Positions 47,601 to 59,600 of a stretch of 64,000 nucleotides of DNA are shown here, piece after piece. How positions within the stretch are numbered: position 1 is the first letter of the stretch; every line of letters starts with the position of its first letter. Under the pieces are notes generated by a model. The model did no database searches. It worked only from the letters and a program-made list of their open reading frames with translations, and was not told the DNA's origin. The position numbers and the translations under genes are program-made. The DNA is from Athripsodes cinereus (taxonomy: Eukaryota; Arthropoda; Insecta; Trichoptera; Leptoceridae), in the NCBI GenBank assembly GCA_947579605.1, contig OX388318.1:2170001-2234000 (forward strand), read 5' to 3'.

Positions 47601-50600
47601 TAATATCAACCACAATAACTGATAAACTGTGGGTAACCCCCGTATACTTTATCACTAAAGATACCACCAGCTCGCAATCACTTGGTAACATGAACTATTT
47701 CTTTACAAAACTTATTAAAAAGGGAGTTATGCAATAATACATCATGAATAATATTGTTTTAATTTATTATTTATTTATCAACCTAATCATATCGCACTGT
47801 TTCCTTTTTTGAGGTAAACGGAGAAGATGAAATTTGCCACCAATCCTGAAAATTTTAATTTTTGTTGGCAGGTACGGAGAGGACAGCTTGCTTCTTTATT
47901 ATATGCAGTTGGTATGCTGGTTACCTCGCACTTCTGGAATATGCCGTGATAGTATAGTAGTGATAATAATAATAAATAATAAAAATCTTTATTGCACAAA
48001 AAATCAACAGTAAAAAAAACATGACAGCATTATTACTACTACTACTACTACTACTACATCACGGGATATCCCACAAGTGGGGTAGCCAGCAGATCAGCAT
48101 TATTACTGAACCAATAAATTTGTGCAATGGGCAAGTTTATCGCATAATTATGCAGTAGTAGCATTGAAGAATATTAGGTACCTACCCACTACTTTTACTT
48201 TCATACTAATCACAGCATATCCCACAAGTGGGGTAGCTATAGTGAACCAACTCCAAGTAGTGCACATGCGGATTGTCCTCTCTGTGCCAATAAAATATAG
48301 GGCATTTAGAATGAGTGGCAAACCTCATTGCTGATTTTACGATGCAAAATTGCATTATTTTTCAACTGCCTCTTACAGGGCACTCGAAATCTTACGGAAA
48401 AGAGTGAGAGACCAATTCTTTATAATAAGGCATTCAGGATCAGTGGCATGCCTCATCGCTGAATTTATTGTAGATGTGAATCGTTTTATACATGGTGTTC
48501 GTATATACCTTTAATGTGGTGTTCTCACTTTGGCGAATATCGCTAGACACCAAAATATCGCCAGCCATTTGAATCGTGTGAACAAAATGACAGCTAGTCT
48601 GAAACGATAAAAACCAGTAGAAACGATATCGTCTCGAGTTGACCACCTTCCAACATTTTCGGCCGATTGAACGATTCGCGCATGCGCAGATGTGCGCGGC
48701 GTTCGTATCTATGGTAAAAACTTTATAACCTATAAATTTTATAATGTTTCCCGCTTCGTGACAGCTGTTGTCTTTGTTGTTGGTTTGTGGCGTCTGTTTC
48801 CTTAATTAAAAGGCGCCTTATAACCTCTACTATAACATTTTCGACTAAAAATAAACACTTCGCGATCTCCATCTCGACGCCATTTTGAAAACAGTGTCAA
48901 AATCAAAGCGCATCTGACAGATCGTTTCTATATCGGTGGACTGTGTGAACAGGTGTAACGATCAATGGATGTCCGGCGATTTTTGTTTTTTCGCCTTGCG
49001 ATATATTTTGAAATTCGCCTGGCGATATTCGCCAAATGTGAACACCCCATAACAGAAGGAAAATCGATTAACTACAGAAAAGAGTGGGATACCAATTTCT
49101 TGTCGGGAACGGAACACTACATATACTCAAATTATCTATGCCATCACGGCATGTCTCACAAGTAGGGTTACCAGCGGACTATTTGAATCTAATGAAATAA
49201 GACATTCCGGATAGGTGGCATACCTCATCGCTGAATTGAAGATGTTGAATGTCATATTGGGGATGTTTTACAGTTTTATACTCAAATTAGCTATTTTTTT
49301 TTAATTCAGTAGTGATGGAGAATGTTGCAACATATTCAGTGTATTATTTTTATGGCAACGAGAGGACAACCTGTATTTCATTACATGGAGTTGGTCCGCT
49401 GGCTACTCCATTTTAGAGAATGCCGTGATAAGGTAGATAGTTAATAAAATATTAAAATTTAGAATGCCACGTCATACCGACAGCGATATCTAAAAAGAAA
49501 ATTCAAAATTCCCGCCTTATTTCATTTTTAATGTTTATTTATTTTTATCTCATACGAAATATGAATAATAATTGCGCAAATATTATTCATATTATATTAG
49601 CTTAGATTATTTGCTTCAAATTATAATGTCCTTATACAAACACGTGTTAAATTAAATATTAATTTAGGTGAGGTAATGTTATGAAAGGTATTATAATAAG
49701 TCCAAATAGTATTGGACAAGTGATTTGTCGTGTAATTTACGTCACTGTGACGTCACAACGTGAAAAACTACTTGTCTCTGAATAGGTATAGGTACCTACT
49801 CTATGTATTTGTATTGTATTATAATTATATTTATTGCCTTTTACACCGATCTTGTCATCTTGCGACGGCCAGTCACACTGTTCAATTGTATAATTGTGTG
49901 CGAACAAATTACACAATTATATTTATAGCTTCCATTCTATGAAACCGTGACAAACATGTGAAATACATTATATTGTAACAAAAATAACCGAATCACTAAG
50001 CCTTCCACTGAATAAACGGACACACGGGTCGTCTTCTCCGTGCTATAAAAAATAAGAGAATTGGAATAGATGGCATACTTCACCGCATAATATTGATGAT
50101 GTAATTTTTCGCTCCCTTTCAATCATATTAATTTAATATTATCATGTTAAAGCTTAAAAAACAAATTTCCTTTTTTATGGATATTTACATATAATTACGT
50201 TTATATCGTAGCAGAAAAATTTATTGATATCAAGATTTAATTACAAAACTCCCATTCAAATGTTTTATTTCGATATTATAACTCATCATAAAATCATTCA
50301 ATTTATTATATTAAATATTCGTAATAATGTAAAACCTCGATGTATGTGCCAAATGACAAACAAAGTATGTAAAAAAAAAATACTAATTAAAAAATTTCCG
50401 GAAAATTTCCTTTCTAGAGTTTTTCTTTTCAACACCTCGCATATTGCGTCGCTAGCGCCTCTAGCGGCAGGAGGAACGCAACTAAAGTTCATAGAAAATA
50501 ATTTCATTCTTTGACGTAAAGAAATGTCAATAGGAGAACACAGAGCAACAAAGTGTATTCAATAGTAAAGTAAAACTGTCATTCGGTCGGAAAAGTTTGA

Positions 50601-53600
50601 GAACTTGGACGTAACCATGTTTTCTTTACGAATGTCAAAGTCTGTATACAGGTTACACTTTAGCAGGAGTTTGTTCAGTAAGTAAAAATACAATTTTTAA
50701 ACAAAATGTCACAGTGTCATGATATAATAATTAATTCCACGATAAAATACAATATTTTTTTCAACATTTACACAGTGTTTTATAGTTTATTATTTATGTA
50801 ATAATTCTGAACGCGGTTGACGGCGAATATTAAACGTAATTATTATGAACCACTCTATGTATTAAAGTGTGTTTTAAATTATTCAATTGTCTGTGTTTGT
50901 TTAATTGTTTGCGCACTCATAATACAATGTTCGCGTGATGTTAGATTTTCATTTGGTATTTTGTGAAAGTTTTTAAATTATTTATTTAACAACAAAATGC
51001 TTTTTCGTCGCTTCCATGTAGGTATAAAAATTTAATTTTATTACATTTAATTTTATTTTAGTTAGGTAAATAAGATACGTAACCGTAATTTTTTTTTCTC
51101 TATCACACTTCTGCTAATTTTCATTAAATTTGGATAATTGGTATCAACTTATTTATCGAAAATTGTTTTTGTTTAATTTTCTGATAAAATACAAATTTAT
51201 TAATCAATTTTATTTAAAAGAAGTTTCTCAGAAATTTTTGAAAATTGTATAAGTATACCTATATTAAGTATAGTTATAAGGTGTATTGTGTGAATTAAAT
51301 ATAAGTATATTAAAATTATTTTAATATAGTGTATTTTAATTGGTAAGTACTCCCTCCCTATACACGAGATATCTCTACAAGGGAGGTAGAATATTATAAG
51401 GATTATTTGTTTTATTTGTAAATAATTGTATTTGTGTATACTTTGTGAAATAAATATATTTATTATTATTATTATATAGTTCAACTCGATATTTTCCCAT
51501 TGCTAAAATTAAGGTTTTTATATGATTACAGTGAAACCTCTATCTATCATTTTTGAAGGGACCTATTGAAATAAACTATGGATGCGGGAGTATAGAAAAA
51601 ATCACATTAATATGTATTTTAATGTTTAATATGTACATACGAGTAGGTATATAGGTTTTATAAAAATGATACATGTTTCAAAAGTTATACACCAATTTGT
51701 TGAAATAAAAAATATAGTAACAAAATAAAAAAGAAAGCTGCATGGAGAGCAAAATCATACTTTATACTGTATGTAATCTTTCATCGTCATTTTTGTTTTT
51801 TTGCTTTTTTATTGTACCAACTGACGTACTTTCATAAAAGACAGCCGACAGAATCAACAAACTGTTCTTTCTTTCTCGCTCGCTCTCCAATGTTTTTATA
51901 CATATATAGGTACGATTTTTTTGTGTAATTTAAACGGTCAATGCGATAAAATCATATAGAGAAATGATGGATGCGATATATTTTTACTTGTTTTGTATGA
52001 AACTAATTCGGAACTGTAAAAAATAACGACAAATACGGGAAAACAATTATTCGAGGAACGATAGATAGAGGTTTCACTGTACATACAATTCCTGTAGTTT
52101 CAAAGTGGTAAAACATCACCTGTTGTAGTTCAATGGAAACAACATGTAGAAGCATCCATCTTTATATTAGCTCCAATGCATTGATGAAAGATTTCAAAAA
52201 TATTTAGAAACTCTCTCTAACATTTGAGCATAGTGAGTGGAATCAACTGGAATGATTAATCTAGAGTGGTTTTAAATCAAAAATATGATAATCATTTTAT
52301 TTAATTGTTTGTTGTTATTCTGTTGTTGCAGTTATTGTTGCTCTGATTCTATCCCTCCTGGACATCATCCCGCACCATCATGGAGGCTTCTACTGCAAGG
52401 ATCCTTCTATATCCTTCAAATTTACTGGAGACACTATCTCTGTACGATACTTACTTCTCACCAGTGCGCTTGTACCACTTTTTATGGTAAGCATCAATAA
52501 ACATACTCAATACAAATTTGTATTGAAAAATCTATATTTATATTAGACCCCTTTCTGTGGAGTCCTCGACAAATGGCAAAAATAAAGCAGGGGGTCTGGC
52601 CAACTATGTTGACCGTGCCTTCTGTGTGGCTGGTCCGTTGTTGTGGAACAAAATTCCCTATGATTTGCTGACTCTGGAGAGTGTGGATGTGTTCAAGGCG
52701 AGGTTCAAAACCCTATTGTTCAGGAAGTGTTATAATTCTTGAATGGGCCCTTGCGGTGGTTTTTCCACAAAATTGCGCATCTTAAATAAGTTGTCTAGTT
52801 AATATTATTATAAAAAAATTAGCATCTTTAATTTAGGGATAACCCATCCTTAATGCTTTAACTTTTTATTGGCATGGAGAAGACAACCTGCATGTTTGTT
52901 ACATGTATTTAATCTGCTGACCACTCTACTAATGGGATATGTCATGACGTAGAACATCCTTGTTGTATAATAATAAACTTTATTGACAGAACATAATAAA
53001 AAAATTGTACAAACAACACATAATAAATAAAAAACAGTGCTCTGTCAAATGGCGGACTTGTTGCAGAGCAACATCTTCCAGCCAACCATTTATTTGTATT
53101 TTAAAAAGATGCATGTAAATAAATAAATGTTTTAAAATTTCTTGAATAAACTGTTTGTTGTGACATTGAAACCATTTTTTAAATGATTTTTTTATAAAAT
53201 ATTAAAATTTAAGTTTTTAAGAATTATATTGCACGGCAATAAAAAGTTCTAATATTTTTAATGCCCTAATGAACAGTTTTTTTAGAGTGTGTCTAAATAA
53301 AAATACTTGCTCATGCGTCATTTTAAATATGCAAGAACGATATTGTACCTAAATACACACTTAATACTCCCAATGCCCAGAAGGTGAGTATAGGTATCTA
53401 TATAAATAAAAATGAGTTGACCATGTATGTTCTCCAATAACATGAGAACGGCTGAACCGAATTGGCTGATTCTTTTTTTTTGTGTTCGTTATTATCACGA
53501 GACGGTTTGCATGAAAGGAAATTTTTGGAAAACCCAACAAAAAAGTCGGAAATTTGGATTGTATTTTTGTATGAAAGTGACGTTTGTATGACAGTTCCGC

Positions 53601-56600
53601 CGTCACGTGTTGCCATAACAATTTTTTTATGAAATTCACCCTGACGACGCCGGGTGGGAACATCTAGTAGATAATATAATTACCTGCTGTTTACAGTTTG
53701 GCTATTTTTATTCAGTTCTTTTGATAGATAATGTCAATCTAACTTGATGAAAGTGCTTGAGATAAGTTATTATCAGTGTGAAAAATTAACAGTGTTGTTT
53801 AAAACATTTTAAATTATTAAACATGCAAACCTTCGAACAATTAATCATCATCTTATCTCTGTTAGTTAATTTCTTAATTCTGAGGATGTATCCCCAACAC
53901 CTCGTTCTATTGAACATCCATCAATGAGAGGGAGGTGTGGAAGGGGCTGAATAGCAGCAAGTTAGAATGATCAAATTTCACTGCACACAACATTCACTGC
54001 ACAAAATGAACTTAAATTTTTCATAAAAAACGAGTTCCTTAGGTCAATAATATCAAAATTTTAATAAGAATAACTTTTCTTACTAACATATTCTATATTT
54101 TTATAAAAATCATTGATTGTACCCAAAGATATACTAGATAGGTAAATTTTGCATCCAGTTTTATACTGACGTTAGTTGTAAGACAATACATTGCTAATGC
54201 TTGAAGGTCATTGATGTTGGAACACAAAAATTCCGAAAAAATGTTCCACGCTTCAAGTCTAGTATGTCTATGATTTTACCCAACCATAATGAAATGTTTT
54301 GTAATAGTTCATTTTATAGTTAGAAAAAAGTCAATGTCATTGCATTCCATAATTGCGGTTGTAATAAAATTTAATAATAACTCGTCCAAACTCCAATTAT
54401 TTTATTTTATGCTAATGACTAGATTAAGGAAAACATCTCACATACATTATATATTCTCATCTGTATAATATCAATAGTTAACTTTGCAAAACCTCTCAAC
54501 TCACCTTTTTTTAAAAAAGTGAGTTAAATATGCAGTGTGTAAAATCCAACTCTTTATCTACCTGCAAAATCTCATAGACCACAGATATATATATAATGTA
54601 GTGGATATTATTTAGAGTGCCATCTTTGTGCCATAGCACCTCGAGGACACTGTACAATATGATATTGTTGTATTTTCAACAAAGTTGTCTGTGTCAAGAA
54701 TTTAAATTTAAATACATAACATTATAACTTATAACATTATTTCATTCATTTCATTTCATCACCCTCAACGCTCCTCTCGGGAGCACTGGGCAGAAACCAG
54801 CCTCCTCCATTCAGAGCGTCTCTGTGCCAATTGCGTCACCTCTTTCCACGACATTCCTTGCGCTCTGATATCGTTGTCATAGGAACGGTGTATTGTGAAA
54901 GAGGGACGCCCGGGCGACGGAACCCCTGCGGACGGAAAAACAGTGATCTTTTTGGCCAACTATCATTAGGCATTCTCATAACATGTCCCAGCCAGGACCA
55001 TCGTCTCTCCTGTATTACGGAGATTACAGGTCTCTGCTGGGTGCGCCGGCCCACAGCATCATTTGTAACATGTTCATACCATTTGACATCCAACATTATA
55101 ACATTATAATCTTAGATAAATAATAATATGTATCCGCATCAGAAATAAAAATAAAATAATGCAATAAACATAACAATTGTCACAGTGGATAAAAAAGTTT
55201 GAAAAGTACGTCTTGAGGTCCCTTTTAAAAGCCTGGAAGTTGGCAGCACACCTAAGCCCCAGAGGCAGTCTGTTCCACAGATTAGGGACAGAAACTGAAA
55301 AATATAACTTTAAAGGTTTAATTAATTATATAACTGTATTTTTTCATCTATCCTTTTTATAATATGTTGTTTGCGGTAATGTGAGTCTGTTTTACTGGAC
55401 TTGCATTGTTTAGTTTTTACCCTTATGTTTGTTTTTTTTTGTATAATTTTGTTTGAACGTGCATGATGTAGACACGCTTAATTGGGGGGTTGGCCTGGCC
55501 GGATCAATGTGTCTTTTTTTTCTTATTTTATGAATGTTTTGTCAACTCTCTGTGTGTGTCTCTGTAGAAAAAAAAAAAAAATCAAAAATTTAGCAAAATC
55601 ACTATCATTAATTGATTATACAAATTTAAAACAGTTTTATGCTCTCCTGTAAAATTTGGTTAAATGTGGGTTGAGAGGTTTTGCAAGTTAACCATTGAAT
55701 TATATAATATCGTTGATAGTTTTATGAAACCTCCTATGTATTAATTTTTTCTACAATGAGATATTAGTGCTAAATTATTTTTCTTATCAAGCCGTATTTA
55801 CAGATGACAAAAACTATTGAGAAAAATTTAAATCTTTTACATGTTGCTTTTTAATATTAGGATACTTTGTGAAAATTATTGAACATCCTAGATGGAGAAC
55901 TTGCAAAGTGCTTGCATGTTAACTACATGCGGCTGGTCTGCTGGCTACCCCACTTATAGGATATGCCATCATAGTATTATTATTATTGGACAACATTAAA
56001 GTGTTGTTTAGGTGTCAAAACACCTCAAGGACACTGTACAATTCATCGATTCTAAGATATTACATCCAGTACATTAGTACTAACCATTAGGATAAGAAAA
56101 AGTTAGCTTAGATTATAGATTTTTGTATTAGTTATTTTTGATATTATAAAAAAATAAATTACAAAATAATAATAATTATCATCTTTATTTCAGATTTTAT
56201 TTGTTGAGTTTGTATTGTACCGACCAGAGACGTTTTCTCTCTCGAATCCGAGATGCAAAACGGCACTGACCAACACGAGAATGTGGTACGGAGAGTATTT
56301 ACTGGCCTTCATATTCAACTTACTCTTTATGGACACCATGAAGATTGTGGTGGGAGAACCTCGGCCGCATTTCCTGGACACTTGTCAACCTGACACAGCT
56401 GTCAATTGTACACCTGGAGAGTAAGTTATTTTATTTTATTTTTTTACAAACATGCTTGAAGGGAAATCACGTAAATCAGATCATTCTCATTTCTGGAATT
56501 AGATACAAATTAGTTCGCCTCCACGAGAAAAAACAACAGTAAATAAAGTGGAAACACTTCAGTAATACAAGAGAGAACAAAATCAGAAATACCAGATTGA

Positions 56601-59600
56601 TGCTATAAATTAAAAGAAGAAAAAGTTATCCACGAAACAGGATTACTTAGTTTTTAATTTTTTGAAAAAAAGTGCATTCATAGTTTACATATTAGTATTT
56701 TGATTAGAATGTTTCATCGCAATCTTCTACAGGTGATGGGCTTTCGGATATGCCATTTCATCTTGAAAGTTCTCAACGTTTGAAAGCTCTTACAGCCGTC
56801 TCTCAACTTCTTAGGTCAGAAGTGGGAAATGTCTCTCTTGAAAAAAAATAAAACGCTTGTTTCAATTTATCTAATTATCGAACACTATTACTTGAGTACC
56901 AATACTAATCAATAATTTATAAACACGAGTTCGTCGGTAGCTTGGAGGTAGAGTCTCAGCTTAGTGAACAGGGGGTCGGTGGTTCGATACCAGGTGCTGG
57001 CAAATTCCCCTTTCACAACACAAGCTTTTAGCTTACTGTGAAAGGTTTATAAGGTTGTATTTGGGTTTATAATAAAACCCAGATATATCTTTAAAAAAAT
57101 ACCTTATTTAAAAAAAATCCTAAACAATAGATATATGTACCTAAGTACATCAAAGTACGATGAAAGGATTTCCCAGCATTATAATAGTAAAAAATAATCC
57201 TACATTGTACAAAAAAACACAATCAGTTTCTTCTGTATACAATTTAATTATGTACCTACATAATATATTCAGTATTGAAGATTTAAACAAACATTACATT
57301 ACAGGTAATAGATGTAGGCATCTAGTGTACACCTTATTACCTATTACTTATACAATATATTCTTGTCTGTGGTATCCTCTAAGCATTAAACTAATAATAA
57401 TGACCTTTGCTCTTACTCATCTACACATTTATTTAACTTACACACAATACAATATAGTGATAAACTAAGCCATATAATTATTTTTATGACACGTACTGTT
57501 AGAGAAAAAAGACCACAAAAGTGGCATATTACTATGCTATGTAAGTTTGTTAGCTATACACAAATAAAACTGTTCTTTTTCACTGTCGAAAATAAGCACA
57601 GATAGCTTAATATTTAGATAAAATATGATAAATTTTTGATTGGTTAAATGCTTGCTCGGGAATTAAGTGTGTTTCAATTATTTATTCTAAGTAGATTTGC
57701 TGGGGATATAGAGGAGATTCAACAGGTGTCGCCATGTGAAATGGAATATATTGATAACTTGGATGTAGAGCTATAGTTTTTAGATAACTCTATTTACGGG
57801 AGACGTTAGAAGTATTATAGTGCTTACCTGTTGTTTATTTGTTTGCAGATATATATCCGAGTACACTTGTACCAATAAGAAGTATGCCCACTACTTCATA
57901 ATGGACTCCAACAAGAGCTTCCCATCAGGACACACAACACTCTCCACATACTTGGCTATCTTCCTATTCGTAAGTATTCTACTTTCAAAGACTTTTCAAA
58001 AGTTGATAGTGTTGGATCAATGTGACATTTTTCAAAAGTTGATAGTATTGGATCAATGTGACATTTTTCAAAAGTTGATAGTATTGGATCAATGTGACAT
58101 TTTTCAAAAGTTGATAGTATTGGATCAATGTGACATTTTTCAAAAGTTGATAGTATTGGATCAATGTGACATTTTTCAAAAGTTGATAGTATTGGATCAA
58201 TGTGACATTTTTCAAAAGTTGATAGTATTGGATCAATGTGACATTTTTCAAAAGTTGATAGTATTGGATCAATGTGACATTTTTCAAAAGTTGATAGTAT
58301 TGGATCAATGTGACATTTTTCAAAAGTTGATAGTATTGGATCAATGTGACATTTTTCAAAAGTTGATAGTATTGGATCAATGTGACATTTTTCAAAAGTT
58401 GATAGTATTGGATCAATGTGACATTTTTCAAAAGTTGATAGTATTGGATCAATGTGACATTTTTCAAAAGTTGATAGTATTGGATCAATGTGACATTTTT
58501 CAAAAGTTGATAGTATTGGATCAATGTGACATTTTTGAAAATAATAATAGTTACTCACTGACCCAAGGGAACATTATTTTACAATGAAATTAACAAAACT
58601 TTTTCCAACATTCAATGTCACAGTAAATATATTTGTCAATAATTTATATCATATCGATGGTTTAAAGCACAAAAGACACATGTCCACTATTTAGGTAAAT
58701 TGAGTTAATATATGTTTAAGATCTGTTGCAACATCTTCTATGTCCTGAGTACATTATTACCAATAATACTTATGTATATCATTATCGAAATATTTAACAA
58801 AAATCAAATATTACACTTTCTCAAATTAACATTTTTTTGTGCACAGATGTAACATGTCACATAAGATATTTGAGAATGCATTTACATTGATTTTCTTGAT
58901 TCTTAAAAAGCACATGTCCATCAAGGACATCTTCTGAATTAATTCAAAATTAGTTAATTACTTGAGAATCTCAAACTTTCAAAACCTGTTTTCTCTAAAC
59001 TTTCAAATGTGGACGTGTGTCTTCTGTGCTAATTTAAACAATGAATATTCTCTCAGTTTTGAGTACCTTTTATAAGACATACAAAAACATTATGTATAAC
59101 ACATTTATAATCTTCAAATCAGCACCCATCCTTAATGTCACATTTTTTATTGCACAATGAAGAATTTCTCAGTGTTTATTATATTATGCTACTAGCTTTT
59201 GTAACCCGGCATTGCTCGGGTTTAAATAAACAGAAACCGTGCAAATACATGGGTTAAAATGACATAACCTTATTGGACTAAAATGGAGTATGCGCTTACG
59301 TGGAAAAAGTAGTAAAAAGCTATATCCAATGAGAATACTTAATGTTTGACTCCCTACATGCCCATATTTAATTAAAAAAATTGGTAGGTACCTTCATGAA
59401 AAAAGTGTTACAAACATCTTCCCAATAAAAAATCTTAAAGTTTGATACCTCACATGTCGATATTTATGTAAAAAAATGATAGGTAGGTACCCACATCGAA
59501 AAGTGCTAAAAAAACTTAAAGTTTGACATCCCGTACTTAAATAAGAAAAAAACGGGTAAGTATCTCATTTTGAGAAAAAATTGTTGGTAGGTACCTAAAC

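Noticed and set aside
52557..52742. Extra coding exon after 52332-52486
   Set aside because: The peptide is the C-terminal block of a LINE ORF2 and has no matching splice phase.
54836..55096. Host gene encoding a Trp/Arg-rich protein on the - strand
   Set aside because: GHVMRMPND and RPGVPLSQYT are terminal motifs of L2/RTE-like LINE proteins, broken by a frameshift.
57993..58536. Possible CRISPR-like array
   Set aside because: Units are contiguous and identical with no variable spacers; eukaryotic intron context.
57956..58558. Two long antisense open frames over the minisatellite
   Set aside because: They exist only because a 36-bp unit without stops is repeated 15 times; no start context or homology.
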